A DNA stretch of 64,000 nt from Anaeromyxobacter sp. (GCA_016718565.1 JADKCZ010000001.1:1426001-1490000), one strand, 5' to 3'; positions 42,979-52,051 are shown, numbered from the stretch's first letter. The notes: generated by a model not told the origin, from the sequence alone. Numbers and translations: made by a program.

Positions 42979-44355
42979 ATGCTGCAGATCCCGCCCTGGG
43001 AGCTCATCCAGAAGTACGACCGCCCCGGGCCCCGCTACACCAGCTACCCGACCGCGCCGGAGTGGACCGAGGCCTTCCGGACCCCCCAGTACGTGGACCA
43101 CCTGGCGCGCGCCGAGCAGGCCGGCGGCCCGCTCTCCATCTACGTGCACCTGCCGTTCTGCCGGGAGATGTGCCGCTTCTGCGGCTGCAACGTCATCGCC
43201 ACCCACGACCGCAGCCGCGCCGACCACTACCTCGACGTGCTGGAGAAGGAGGTGGCGCTGGTGGCCGCCCACCTGCCCACCCGCCGCCAGGTCAGCCAGC
43301 TCCACTGGGGCGGCGGCACGCCCACCTTCCTGGACGAGAAGCAGCTGACCCGCTGCCACGGCATCATCGCGCGCCACTTCCAGTTCCAGAAGGACGCCGA
43401 GCTGGCCGTCGAGATCGATCCGGCCATCACCACCAGGAGCCAGATCGACGTCCTCGGCGGGCTGGGCTTCAACCGCATCTCCATGGGCGTGCAGGACTTC
43501 GACCCCAAGGTGCAGGAGACGGTGGCCCGCATCCAGGGCGAGAAGGAGACCGACGAGCTCGTCAAGGCGGCCCGCGCCGCCGGGTTCCACGGCGTCAACC
43601 TGGACCTGATCTACGGCCTGCCCTACCAGACCCCCGCCACCTGGGCCGACACCCTCCGGCGCATCATCGGCATCCACCCGGACCGGCTGGCGGTCTTCGG
43701 CTTCGCCTACGTCCCCTGGTCGAAGCCGCACCAGAGGCTGCTGCCGCAGGAGGCGCTGCCCAAGCCGGAGGAGCGGGTCGCGCTCTTCCTGCAGGCCGTC
43801 GACACCTTCGCCAAGAACGGCTACCGGCTCATCGGCCTGGACCACTTCGCCCTGGAGACCGACGAGCTGGCGCGGGCCCAGGCGGCCGGCACCATGTTCC
43901 GCAACTTCCAGGGGTACACCATCCGCCCGGCCGCCGACACGGTGGCCTTCGGCATGAGCTCCATCTCGGACATCGGCGGGGCCTACGCGCAGAACTCGCA
44001 CAAGCTGAAGGACTGGGCCGAGGCGGTGGAGGCTGGCCGCATCCCGGTGGACCGCGGCGCCGCCATGAGCGACGACGACGTGCTGCGGCGCTTCGTCATC
44101 AACCGGGTCATGTGCCTCCTCCGGCTCGACCTCGGCGAGGTGGAGGCCCGCTTCGGGCCGGCGGCCCGCGCCGACATCGAGGCCAACCTGCGGGGCGGCC
44201 TCGACGAGCTCACCGCCGATGGGCTGGTCACCTTCGACGGGCAGGTGCTGCAGGTCACGCCGCTGGGCCAGCTGCTGGTCCGCAACGTGGCCATGCTCTT
44301 CGACGCCTACCTGAAGAAGCCGGACGGCGCCAAGAAGTTCTCACGGACGGTGTAG
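42979..44355 (+). CDS. hemN: Oxygen-independent coproporphyrinogen III dehydrogenase
   Basis: 458-aa radical-SAM enzyme producing protoporphyrinogen IX without O2. Cluster motif CREMCRFCGC (Cx3Cx2C plus the HemN-specific fourth Cys), PRYTSYPTAPEW at the start, GGGTPTFL, SMGVQDFDPKVQ, DLIYGLPYQT and the C-terminal HemN domain (about 370-455). Presence fits anaerobic or microaerobic life. A GTG at 42967 overlapping the hemE stop is an alternative start. Eight bases from hemE, so co-transcribed. Confidence 0.95.
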   Translation: MLQIPPWELIQKYDRPGPRYTSYPTAPEWTEAFRTPQYVDHLARAEQAGGPLSIYVHLPFCREMCRFCGCNVIATHDRSRADHYLDVLEKEVALVAAHLPTRRQVSQLHWGGGTPTFLDEKQLTRCHGIIARHFQFQKDAELAVEIDPAITTRSQIDVLGGLGFNRISMGVQDFDPKVQETVARIQGEKETDELVKAARAAGFHGVNLDLIYGLPYQTPATWADTLRRIIGIHPDRLAVFGFAYVPWSKPHQRLLPQEALPKPEERVALFLQAVDTFAKNGYRLIGLDHFALETDELARAQAAGTMFRNFQGYTIRPAADTVAFGMSSISDIGGAYAQNSHKLKDWAEAVEAGRIPVDRGAAMSDDDVLRRFVINRVMCLLRLDLGEVEARFGPAARADIEANLRGGLDELTADGLVTFDGQVLQVTPLGQLLVRNVAMLFDAYLKKPDGAKKFSRTV

Positions 44356-44437
44356 GTCGGGGCCGGCCGGGCCAGGCGAAATCCAGCGCGGCCCCGTCGG
44401 GCCGGGGCTATGCTGCGCCCCTCCCGGAGGGACACCC

Positions 44438-45397
44438 ATGCCGAAGACCGCCGTCTTCCTGATGAACCTGGGGGGGCCCAGGAGCCTCGCCGAGGTGGAG
44501 CGCTACCTCTTCGAGCTCTTCTCGGATCCGCTCCTGATCTCGGCCCCCTTCGGCCCCTTCCGGCCGCTGGTGGCCCGCCTCATCGCCAAGCTGCGGGCCC
44601 CCTCGTCGGCCGAGAAGTACGCCCTCATCGGCGGCAAGTCGCCGCTGGTGGAGGGCACCGAGGCCCAGGCCCGCGCCCTGGCGATCGAGCTCGGCCCGGA
44701 CTACTCCTGCCACCTGGCCATGCGCTGCGGCCAGCCCGACACCGCCAGCGGGGTGCGCCAGGCCCTGGCCGCCGGCGCCGAGCGGGCCCTGGCGCTGCCG
44801 CTCTACCCGCAGTGGGCCAACGCCACCACCAAGAGCTCGCTCCTCGAGCTGCGGCGGCTCTGGCCCAGGGACCGGCCGCTGGCCGAGGTCTGCACCTTCC
44901 ACGACCACGAGGGCTACCTGAACGCCTCGGCCGCGGCCCTCACCGAGACCCTGGCCACCGTGGATCCGGCGCTGCGCGACCAGGTGCTGGTGATCTTCAG
45001 CGCCCACGGCCTGCCGCTGAGCCAGGTGCGCGCCGGCGATCCCTACCCGGTGTACGTGGAGCACTCGGCGCGCGAGACGGCCCGCCGGGCCGGCGTGCCC
45101 ACCTGGCAGATCACCTACCAGAGCCGCGTCGGCCCCACCAGGTGGCTCGGACCCGACACCGTGGACTACCTGGCCGCCAACGCCCGCGGCCGGGTGGTGG
45201 TGGCGGTGCCCATCGCCTTCGTCTCCGAGCACCTGGAGACGCTCTACGACATGGACATCCTGGCCAGGCAGGCCGCCACCGCCGCCGGCGCCCTGGCCTT
45301 CCTGCGGGTGCCCGCGCTGGGTACGCGGCCCGACTTCATCACCGCGCTGGCCGACGTGGCCCGGCGCGGCCTGGCCGGCCAGGGGCTGGCGCCGTAG
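44438..45397 (+). CDS. hemH: Ferrochelatase
   Basis: 319-aa enzyme inserting Fe2+ into protoporphyrin IX. Begins KTAVFLMNLGGPRSLAEV; PLYPQWANATT block; catalytic His in FSAHGLPLSQ and acidic partner in VPIAFVSEHLETLYDMD. About 80 bp separate it from hemN; TATGCT (44409-44414) and a GGAGGG before the ATG indicate its own promoter and ribosome site in addition to read-through. Haem demand fits the cytochrome c gene in the window. Confidence 0.95.
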   Translation: MPKTAVFLMNLGGPRSLAEVERYLFELFSDPLLISAPFGPFRPLVARLIAKLRAPSSAEKYALIGGKSPLVEGTEAQARALAIELGPDYSCHLAMRCGQPDTASGVRQALAAGAERALALPLYPQWANATTKSSLLELRRLWPRDRPLAEVCTFHDHEGYLNASAAALTETLATVDPALRDQVLVIFSAHGLPLSQVRAGDPYPVYVEHSARETARRAGVPTWQITYQSRVGPTRWLGPDTVDYLAANARGRVVVAVPIAFVSEHLETLYDMDILARQAATAAGALAFLRVPALGTRPDFITALADVARRGLAGQGLAP

Positions 45398-45402
45398 CCC
45401 GG

Positions 45403-45422
45403 GGGCCGCCAGGTGGCGGCCC
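45403..45422. terminator. Bidirectional hairpin between convergent hemH and DUF4388 genes
   Basis: Perfect 8-bp stem GGGCCGCC/GGCGGCCC with AGGT loop in the 38-bp gap between two convergent stop codons. No T-run on either side. Confidence 0.5.
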
Positions 45423-45435
45423 GGCGGTCAGGCGG

Positions 45436-47307
45436 TCAGGCGCGCGCCGGCCGCAGGAGCCGCAGGTGGACCCGCCGCGCCAGCTCGCTGTGCGGGTGGA
45501 GCCGCAGCGCCTGGTCGATGGCGGCCCGGGCCGCCGGGTGGTCGCCGGCCAGCGCCTCGGCCAGCGCCAGCACCACCCGCGCCCGGAGGTGCCCCTGGTC
45601 GAGCTGCAGCGCCGCCTCGGCGTGGGCCTTGGCCTCCTGGGCGCGCAGCCGCGGCGGCAGCACCGGGTCGTGCAGCTGGGCGAAGGCCAGCAGGGCCAGG
45701 TACTCCGGCTCGCGCGGGTTGCGCTCCACCGCCTCGCCCAGGGCCGACACCGCCTCGGCGTTGCGGCGAGCCCGGAGCGCCCGCTCGCCGCGCTTCATGG
45801 CCACCTCGGCCTCCAGCACGATGCCCGGGCTGCGCGCGCCCGACAGCTCCGACTTGAGCAGCAGGAAGGAGAGGTAGTGGCGCCGCTTCTCGTCGTTGAC
45901 CAGCACGCGGTGGGCCGCGGTCACCTTGTCCTGCACCGAGCGCAGCAGGTCGGCCAGGTCGCCCACCTCGTACTCGGCGAAGGAGGCCGGATCGAAGCGC
46001 GCCATCACCTCGCGCCAGGCCCGCTCCACCTCGGTCGAGTCGGCGGCGATGTCCACGCCGAGGGCGTGGAAGTAGGTGCCGGGCAGGATGCGCAGCGCGG
46101 CCTGGCGGATGGCCTCGGCCCGGTCGGCCGGCAGCGGCGGCAGGGCCGGCCCCTCGGCCCCCGCGGGGCGCGCCGCGCCGTTCCCCGGCGTGCCGTGGAA
46201 GGCCACCGCGCCGGTCATCGAGAGGAACCAGAGCAGCGAGAGGGCCTCCTTCAGGTCGGCCTTGTGGGCCTCCAGCACGGCGCGGGTGGAGGTGCGGCCG
46301 TCGAGCGAGGCGGCCACCGCGGCGTCGCCCGCCGCCAGCCCCACCTCCGGCACCAGCCGGTCGTACTCGGCGGTGCGGACCGGGTAGGCGGCCAGCACGG
46401 CCTTCAAGGCGTCGGCGAAGTGCTTCACCGGCAGGTGGCCCCGGGCCCCCTCCAGCAGGGCCGGCAGCGGCGCCACCTCCACCAGCTGGAGCTGGGCGGC
46501 GAAGTCGTCGCCGGCGTGGAAGCGCCAGCTCCCCCGCGAGGTCCCCATGCTGGCCAGCAGCCGCCCGCGCAGGTGGGCCGCCAGCCCGGCGCGCAGGGAC
46601 TCGCCCGGAACCAGCGCCCCCGCCGAGACGAGGGCTGCGCCCGGGCTGAGGCCGGAGGCCAGGGCCGCCCGGGCGCGCTGGTGCGCCACCGCCTCGAGGG
46701 CCAGCCCCGGGCCCAGCCAGCCGGCCAGCGCCTCGTCCGGGTCGTCCGACTCGGCCGCCACCGGCACGCCGCGCTGGAAGTAGAGGCGGCGCTCCGGCCC
46801 GTCGCCGGCCAGCACCAGGGCCCCGTCGGAGAGCGAGCGCCACACCTGGTGGACCAGGCGGGCCACCACGCCGGCCTTCACCTCGCCCTGGGCCACCGCG
46901 GCGCGGGAGAGGAGCAGGGGCACGCCGCGCAGCCGGGCCCGGGCCGCCGCCTGCTGCGAGAGCAGCAGGGTGAGCTTCTCGCCGAGCTCGGCGCTGGTGG
47001 GGTCGGCCACGTAGGCGTTGGCCCGCAGGGGCAGCAGGGCCTGGATGCCGCGCGCCTGGCCGAGGTGCTGCCGGTCGGCCACCACCAGCAAGGCCAGCGG
47101 GTCGATCTGGCGCAGGCGGCGGGTGACCCCCTCGGCGTCGGGCAGGTCGGCGGCCAGCACCACCGCGTCCGGGCGGGTGGCGGCGTGCTGATCCGCCAGC
47201 TCCTGGGGCGCCCCGCCCAGCACCACGTCGAGCCCCATGGCGGCGAGGTGCTCGCCGATCGCCGCGCGGGTGGCGTCGTGGGGCTCGACCAGCAGGATGC
47301 GTGGCAC
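45436..47307 (-). CDS. Pseudo-receiver / DUF4388-like / J-domain-like / TPR scaffold protein
   Basis: 623-aa cytosolic protein. Residues 1-120 look like a response-regulator receiver (MPRILLVE...), but the phospho-acceptor position is Ala52 (VVLAADLPD), so it cannot be phosphorylated normally. Residues about 130-400 contain DUF4388-like segments (LYFQRGVPVAAESDD ... LLWFLSMTGAVAFHG). Residues about 430-505 resemble a J-domain (TYFHALGVDIAADSTEVERAWREV), and 510-620 hold TPR-like helices (RNAEAVSALGEAVERNPREPEYLALLAFAQL). Such composites are typical of myxobacterial motility/signalling clusters. GTG start; TAGAAT (47314-47319) six bases upstream. Domain names are from pattern memory; function unknown. 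Confidence 0.8.
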   Translation of the reverse strand: MPRILLVEPHDATRAAIGEHLAAMGLDVVLGGAPQELADQHAATRPDAVVLAADLPDAEGVTRRLRQIDPLALLVVADRQHLGQARGIQALLPLRANAYVADPTSAELGEKLTLLLSQQAAARARLRGVPLLLSRAAVAQGEVKAGVVARLVHQVWRSLSDGALVLAGDGPERRLYFQRGVPVAAESDDPDEALAGWLGPGLALEAVAHQRARAALASGLSPGAALVSAGALVPGESLRAGLAAHLRGRLLASMGTSRGSWRFHAGDDFAAQLQLVEVAPLPALLEGARGHLPVKHFADALKAVLAAYPVRTAEYDRLVPEVGLAAGDAAVAASLDGRTSTRAVLEAHKADLKEALSLLWFLSMTGAVAFHGTPGNGAARPAGAEGPALPPLPADRAEAIRQAALRILPGTYFHALGVDIAADSTEVERAWREVMARFDPASFAEYEVGDLADLLRSVQDKVTAAHRVLVNDEKRRHYLSFLLLKSELSGARSPGIVLEAEVAMKRGERALRARRNAEAVSALGEAVERNPREPEYLALLAFAQLHDPVLPPRLRAQEAKAHAEAALQLDQGHLRARVVLALAEALAGDHPAARAAIDQALRLHPHSELARRVHLRLLRPARA

Positions 47308-47396
47308 CCGGGGATTCTACGCCGGCGGCGGCGGAACGCACCTTCGGGGCCGGCGGAGGAGGGCGGGGCCGGTGTATGCTGCCCGCCTCCATCGCC

Positions 47397-48206
47397 ATGC
47401 AGGACCTCCTCCTCCCACGCCACCGGGCCACCCTGCGCCGCTTCGCCGGCGTGGCGGGCCAGGCGCCGGTGCTGCTGGCGTTCGACTACGACGGGGTGCT
47501 GGCGCCGCTGGTGAAGCGGCCCGGCGGCGCGCGCATGCGGCGGCGCACCCGCGCCCTGCTGGTGCGGCTGGCCCGGCTCTACCCGGTGGCGGTGGTCTCC
47601 GGCCGGGCCTGGAAGGACACCCGCCGGATGTCGGAGGGGGTGGTGCCGCACGTGGTGGGGAACCACGGCTTCGAGCTCCTCAGGCCCCTGCCGGTGCCGG
47701 CCCAGGTGCTGGCGGCGGTGCGCGGCTGGCGGCGGCAGCTGGAGGCCGAGCTCAGCGGGGTGCCCGGGCTGCACTTCGAGGACAAGCGCTCCACGCTGGC
47801 CATCCACTACGGCCTGTCGCGGGCCTGGCGGGGCTCGGAGGCGGCGGTCTACGCGGCCGCCAACCGGCTCAGCGGGACCCGGCTGGTGCCCGGCAAGAAG
47901 GTGCTGAACGTGCTGCCGCACGACTTCCCCAACAAGGGGGACGCGCTGCGCTCGCTGCTGGCCCGGCTCGGCCTGGCGGCGGCGCTCTACCTGGGCGACG
48001 ACGTCACCGACGAGGACGCCTTCAAGCTCGGACCGCCGCTCCTCATGGGCGTGCACGTGGGGCCAGGGCCCTCGCTGGCGCCGTGGCGCCTGGCCGGGCA
48101 GGCGCAGGTGGACGAGCTGCTCGAGGTGCTGGTGGCGCTGCGCCAGCCAGCCGGCCGGGCGGCGCCTCCCCGCCGCCCCCGGGCGAGGGCAGGGGAACGG
48201 CGGTGA
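47397..48206 (+). CDS. otsB: Trehalose-phosphatase (OtsB family, HAD superfamily)
   Basis: 269-aa HAD phosphatase. Motif I is FDYDGVLAPL (nucleophile and acid Asp), motif II lies in VVSGR, the substrate segment in VGNHGFELL, and motif IV is LGDDVTDEDAF. It dephosphorylates trehalose-6-phosphate, a stress solute route; no trehalose-6-phosphate synthase lies in the window. I chose the ATG at 47397; TATGCT (47375-47380) is a likely -10 and excludes the ATG at 47376. The last ~25 residues are Arg/Pro-rich. Stop overlaps the xseA GTG. Confidence 0.88.
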   Translation: MQDLLLPRHRATLRRFAGVAGQAPVLLAFDYDGVLAPLVKRPGGARMRRRTRALLVRLARLYPVAVVSGRAWKDTRRMSEGVVPHVVGNHGFELLRPLPVPAQVLAAVRGWRRQLEAELSGVPGLHFEDKRSTLAIHYGLSRAWRGSEAAVYAAANRLSGTRLVPGKKVLNVLPHDFPNKGDALRSLLARLGLAAALYLGDDVTDEDAFKLGPPLLMGVHVGPGPSLAPWRLAGQAQVDELLEVLVALRQPAGRAAPPRRPRARAGERR

Positions 48207-49807
48207 GCCCGAAGAAGAAGAAGGCGCCCGCCCAGCTGCCGCTGGGGGAGACCTACGACCTGTTCGCGGCGCGCCGGGCGGTGAAGGAGCGGAAGGAGGG
48301 AGGGGAGGGTGCGACCCCGACCGCGACCCCGACCCCGACCCCGACCCCGACCGCGACCGCGACCGCGACCTCCCTCGCCGCCGAGCCCACCGAGCCCACC
48401 GAGCCCGCTGGCCCGCTCACCGTGCTGGCCCTCACGCAGGCGCTCAAGGGCTGCCTCGAGCCGCGCTTCCGCGACGTCTGGGTGGCCGGCGAGATCTCCA
48501 ACTACCGCGCCCAGGCCAGCGGCCACCTCTACTTCTCGCTCAAGGACGAGGGGGCCACGCTCCCCTGCGCCATGTGGGCCGGCCAGGCGCGCCGCCTCCG
48601 GTTCGCGCCCGCCGAGGGGCTGGAGGTGGTGGCGCGCGGCCGCGTCGAGCTCTACCCGCCGCACGGCAAGTACCAGCTCATCGTGGACGCCCTCGAGCCG
48701 CGCGGCGCCGGCGCGCTGGCCCTGCAGCTCGAGCAGGTGAAGGCCCGCCTGGCCGCCGACGGCCTCCTCGACCCGGCCCGCAAGCGACCGCTCCCCTTCC
48801 TGGCGCGGCGCATCGGCCTGGCCACCAGCCCCACCACCGCCGCGCTGCGCGACTTCCTCAGGGTGCTGCACGGCCGCTTCCCCGGGCTGCCGGTCCTGCT
48901 GGCCCCCTGCCGCGTGCAGGGCGAGGGGGCCGCCGCCACCGTGATCGCCGCCATCCAGGCGCTGGCGCGGCAGGGGGTCGACGTGATCGTGGTGACCCGC
49001 GGCGGCGGCTCGGTGGAGGACCTGTGGGCCTTCAACGACGAGCGGCTGGCCCGCGCCATCGCCGCCTCGCCGGTGCCGGTGGTCTCGGCGGTGGGCCACG
49101 AGACCGACGTCTCGGTGGCCGACCTGGTGGCCGACGTGCGCGCCGCCACGCCCACCCACGCGGCCCAGCTGCTGGCCCCGGTGCGCGATGACCTGGTGGC
49201 CGGGCTGGCGGCGCTGCGGGGGCGGCTGCGCCGGGCGATGGGGGCGGCGGTGGAGGGGCGGCGAGCCACCCTGCGGGCCCTCTCGGCCGAGCTGGCCGAC
49301 CCGGCCCACGCCGTGTCGGCGCAGCGCCACCGGCTGGAGGACCTGGTGCGGCGGGCCGAGGCGGCCGCGCTGCGCCCCGCCGTGGCCGGTCGGGCCAGGC
49401 TGGAGGCGCTGCGGGTGCGCCTGGCCAGGGGCGAGCCCAGGGCCAGGCTGCGGGCCCTGCGGGCGCGGGTGGAGCTGGCCCGCCGCGGCCTGGAGGGCTG
49501 GCGCGCCGCCACCTTCCGGCGCGAGCAGCTGCGGGTGGAGCGGCTGGCGGCCCGGCTGGAGCCTGCCAACGTGGCCAAGCTCCTGTCGCGCGGCTTCGCC
49601 CTGGCGCTGCACCGGGGGCGGCTGGTGGCGCGCAGCGGCGAGGTGGCCCCGGGCGACGAGCTGCGGGTGGCGCTCGGCGAGGGCTGGCTGGACGCCCGGG
49701 TGACGGCCCGCGACGCCGGTGACGATCCGGTGCCGGGCCGGGGGCACGCGCCGAGCCCGGGCGGGCCCGTCCGGGACGCGGTTGCTTCCCCGGGCCGGCG
49801 GGGCTAA
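48203..49807 (+). CDS. xseA: Exodeoxyribonuclease VII large subunit
   Basis: 534-aa subunit of the exonuclease that degrades single-stranded DNA to oligonucleotides. After an unusual ~65-residue N-terminal extension (Lys-rich start, then a Thr-Pro/Thr-Ala repeat), the OB-fold begins (LTVLALTQALKGCLE, FRDVWVAGEISNYR). The catalytic ExoVII domain includes RIGLATSPTTAALRDFL, VTRGGGSVEDLWAFNDE and SAVGHETDVSVADLVADVRAATPTHAAQ. A long coiled coil spans about 335-465, and C-terminal SRGFALALHRG is present. GTG start overlaps otsB stop; xseB follows after 13 bp. Confidence 0.94.
   Translation: MSPKKKKAPAQLPLGETYDLFAARRAVKERKEGGEGATPTATPTPTPTPTATATATSLAAEPTEPTEPAGPLTVLALTQALKGCLEPRFRDVWVAGEISNYRAQASGHLYFSLKDEGATLPCAMWAGQARRLRFAPAEGLEVVARGRVELYPPHGKYQLIVDALEPRGAGALALQLEQVKARLAADGLLDPARKRPLPFLARRIGLATSPTTAALRDFLRVLHGRFPGLPVLLAPCRVQGEGAAATVIAAIQALARQGVDVIVVTRGGGSVEDLWAFNDERLARAIAASPVPVVSAVGHETDVSVADLVADVRAATPTHAAQLLAPVRDDLVAGLAALRGRLRRAMGAAVEGRRATLRALSAELADPAHAVSAQRHRLEDLVRRAEAAALRPAVAGRARLEALRVRLARGEPRARLRALRARVELARRGLEGWRAATFRREQLRVERLAARLEPANVAKLLSRGFALALHRGRLVARSGEVAPGDELRVALGEGWLDARVTARDAGDDPVPGRGHAPSPGGPVRDAVASPGRRG
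48312..48371 (+). repeat. CCGACC-type hexanucleotide repeat inside xseA
   Basis: About ten tandem six-base units of the GACCCC/GACCGC type encode an alternating Thr-Pro/Thr-Ala stretch in the N-terminal extension of XseA. Whole units are multiples of three, so length changes would stay in frame. Confidence 0.8.
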
Positions 49808-49820
49808 ACGAACGGAGGTC

Positions 49821-50093
49821 ATGGTGGCGCGAGCGAGCGAGAAGGCGGCCCAGGCCGCGGCGGCCCCGGCGGCGAGCTACGACGCCCTGGTGTCGCGCCT
49901 GGAGCAGGTGGTGGCCGCGCTGGAGGCGGGCGACCTGCCGCTGGAGGGCTCGGTGGAGAAGTTCGCCGAGGGCATCCAGCTGGCCCGCGACGCGGCCAGG
50001 CGGCTCGACGAGGCCGAGGCCCGGGTGGAGCAGCTGGTGCGGGGCGCGGACGGCGGCGAGGAGGCTGCGCCGTTCGAGCCGGAGCGCGGCTGA
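49821..50093 (+). CDS. xseB: Exodeoxyribonuclease VII small subunit
   Basis: 90-aa helical protein that decorates the XseA coiled coil. An Ala-rich start leads into the family signature YDALVSRLEQVVAALEAGDL, PLEGSVEKFAEGIQLAR, then an acidic tail. GGAGGT stands four bases before the ATG, one of the best ribosome sites here. Five bases after its stop comes the lone receiver gene. Confidence 0.93.
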   Translation: MVARASEKAAQAAAAPAASYDALVSRLEQVVAALEAGDLPLEGSVEKFAEGIQLARDAARRLDEAEARVEQLVRGADGGEEAAPFEPERG

Positions 50094-50098
50094 CCCCC

Positions 50099-50512
50099 AT
50101 GGCCGACGAGCACACCGCCACCCCGCGCATCATCATCGTGGACGACGACCGCGACACGCGGGAGATGCTCACGCTGGCGCTCGAGCTGGAGGGGTTCCTG
50201 GTGGGGCAGGCCGCCAACGGGCTGCGGCTCATCTCGGCCATGCACGTGGACCGGCCGGACGTGATCCTGCTCGACGTCATGATGAGCTGGATCGACGGCT
50301 TCGAGCTGTGCCGGGCCATCAAGAAGAACCCGACCTTCGCCGACATCCCGGTCATCTTCATCTCGGCCCGCAAGAGCGCCGAGGACGAGAAGACCGGCCT
50401 GGCGGCCGGCGCGGCGGCCTACTTCTCCAAGCCCATCGACATGGACGGCCTGGTGGCGCGCATCCGCGCGCTGCTGGGTGCCCGCGCCGGCGAGGTCGGG
50501 GCGCCGGCGTAG
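50099..50512 (+). CDS. Stand-alone response-regulator receiver
   Basis: 137-aa CheY-like receiver without output domain. The acidic pocket is IIIVDDDRD (D15-D17), phospho-acceptor D59 lies in ILLDVMMSW, switch Ser lies in IFISARKS, and the conserved Lys in FSKPIDMDGL. It needs a partner kinase, not adjacent; the membrane kinase at 55895 is the nearest candidate on this strand. Follows xseB by five bases and so is probably co-transcribed with xseAB, a relation without obvious functional logic. Confidence 0.9.
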   Translation: MADEHTATPRIIIVDDDRDTREMLTLALELEGFLVGQAANGLRLISAMHVDRPDVILLDVMMSWIDGFELCRAIKKNPTFADIPVIFISARKSAEDEKTGLAAGAAAYFSKPIDMDGLVARIRALLGARAGEVGAPA

Positions 50513-50554
50513 GGGGCGGCGCGGCAGCCCCCCCCTCGCGCTCCCATCCGCCCG

Positions 50555-51016
50555 ATGCGCGAGTCGCTCCGCACCTGGGCCGAACGGCAGGCCTTCAACC
50601 TCTGGCCCTGCTACTGGGGCACGGGCGCCCGGGTGACCTTCATCGCCGCCGACTGGTCGGAGGTGCGCGTCACGCTGCCGATGTCGCTCCGCACCCGCAA
50701 CTACGTCGGGACCATCTTCGGCGGCTCGATGTACGCGGCGGTCGATCCCTTCTTCATGATCATGCTCATGAAGCGGCTCGGTCCGGGCTTCCTGGTCTGG
50801 GACCGGGCGGCCACCATCCGCTTCAAGAAGCCGGGGCGCACCCGCCTCTTCGCCACCTTCCGGCTGCCGCCCGGCGAGGAGGCGGCCGTCCACGGCGCGC
50901 TGGAGCACGAGCGCTCGACCGACCGGACCTACACGGTGGAGCTGGTGGACCGGGGCGGCGTGGTGCACGTGAGCGTGGAGAAGGTGATCTACGTGCGGCG
51001 GGTGGAGGCGTCGTGA
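50555..51016 (+). CDS. DUF4442 hot-dog-fold (thioesterase-like) protein
   Basis: 153-aa protein of the DUF4442 type, a hot-dog-fold family related to acyl-CoA thioesterases. Features: RTRNYVGTIFGGSMYAAVDPFFMIML (substrate helix with an Asp), WDRAATIRFKKPGRT, and terminal VHVSVEKVIYVRR strands. Substrate unknown. The ATG lies 42 bp after the receiver gene. No ribosome site is obvious. Confidence 0.82.
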   Translation: MRESLRTWAERQAFNLWPCYWGTGARVTFIAADWSEVRVTLPMSLRTRNYVGTIFGGSMYAAVDPFFMIMLMKRLGPGFLVWDRAATIRFKKPGRTRLFATFRLPPGEEAAVHGALEHERSTDRTYTVELVDRGGVVHVSVEKVIYVRRVEAS

Positions 51017-51143
51017 CCGGAGGGCGCCGCCCTGGCGGGGCGGTGGCCCTGGCGGCGGCGGCCGGTCCTGGCCGGGGCGGGACGTCCGGCGCGGCGCCCC
51101 CCGCGGTCCCCCGTCCCAGGTGAGCGCGCCCCCCCTCCCGTGC

Positions 51144-51161
51144 TAGATAGCCGGCACCGTG
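51144..51161 (+). promoter_or_regulatory. -10 element of the prenyl synthase / dxs unit
   Basis: TAGATA (51144-51149) ends 9 nt before the GTG start at 51159. No Shine-Dalgarno is present; this is the leaderless-type arrangement repeated at other starts. No clear -35 was found. Confidence 0.45.
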
Positions 51162-52034
51162 CCGTTCGCCATCGAGCCCTACCTGAAGGACGTCTCCGCG
51201 CGCGTCGAGGCCGGCCTGTCGGCCCTGGCCGAGGAGCGGCGGGGCCACGGGCCGGACCGGCTGGTGGACGCCATGAAGTACGCCCTGCTGGCCGGCGGAA
51301 AGCGGCTGCGGCCGGCGCTGGTGCTGGCCTCGGCCGAGGCCCACGGCGGCGAGGCCTCGGACGGCTCGCTGGCCATGCGCTTCGCCCTGGCCATGGAGTG
51401 CGTCCACACCTACTCCCTGGTGCACGACGACCTGCCCGCCATGGACGACGACGACCTGCGGCGCGGCCGCCCCACCGTGCACAAGGCCTTCGACGAGGCC
51501 ACCGCCGTGCTGGTGGGCGACGGCCTGCAGTCGCTGGCCTTCCGGCACCTGCTGGCGTCCCCCGACCCGAAGGCGCTGGCCCTGGGCCGGCTGCTGGCCG
51601 ACAACGCCGCCCTCATGGTGGAGGGGCAGCAGCGCGACATGGACGGGGAGCACCGACGGCTCGGCGAGGCCGAGGTGCTGGAGCTGATGCGCTGCAAGAC
51701 CGGCGCGCTGCTGGCCGCCAGCGTGGCGGGCGGCGCGCTCTGCGCCGGCGCCGACGCGGCGGCCGTCTACCCCACCGGCCAGCGGCTCGGCCTGGCCTTC
51801 CAGATCGCCGACGACCTGCTGGACCTCACCGCCGACACCGCCACCCTGGGCAAGCGCGCCGGCAAGGACGCCCGGGCCGGCAAGTCCACGCTGCCGTCGC
51901 TCGTGGGGCAGGCCGAGGCGCGCCGCCGCGCCGAGGGGCTGCTCGACGAGGCGCTGGCCGCCCTGGCCCCCCTCGGCCCGAAGGCCGAGGCGCTCGGGGC
52001 CCTGGCGCGCTACGTCCTCACCAGGAAGAAGTGA
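51159..52034 (+). CDS. Polyprenyl (farnesyl/geranylgeranyl) diphosphate synthase
   Basis: 291-aa all-helical trans-prenyltransferase. The first Asp-rich motif is DDLPAMDDDDLRRGRPTVH, the second is FQIADDLLD, with KTGALL and GKDARAGKSTLPSL between and after. The two extra residues in the first motif are typical of bacterial FPP synthases (IspA). It condenses IPP with DMAPP or GPP. dxs follows after 17 bp, the classical ispA-dxs pair (xseB also lies nearby). Product chain length is not certain. Confidence 0.93.
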   Translation: MPFAIEPYLKDVSARVEAGLSALAEERRGHGPDRLVDAMKYALLAGGKRLRPALVLASAEAHGGEASDGSLAMRFALAMECVHTYSLVHDDLPAMDDDDLRRGRPTVHKAFDEATAVLVGDGLQSLAFRHLLASPDPKALALGRLLADNAALMVEGQQRDMDGEHRRLGEAEVLELMRCKTGALLAASVAGGALCAGADAAAVYPTGQRLGLAFQIADDLLDLTADTATLGKRAGKDARAGKSTLPSLVGQAEARRRAEGLLDEALAALAPLGPKAEALGALARYVLTRKK

Positions 52035-52051
52035 GGGAGAAGGAGACCGAC

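Noticed and set aside
51013..51120. 36-codon frame after the DUF4442 gene, GTG overlapping its stop
   Set aside because: Low-complexity Gly/Ala/Pro/Arg composition and no motif; likely chance at high GC.
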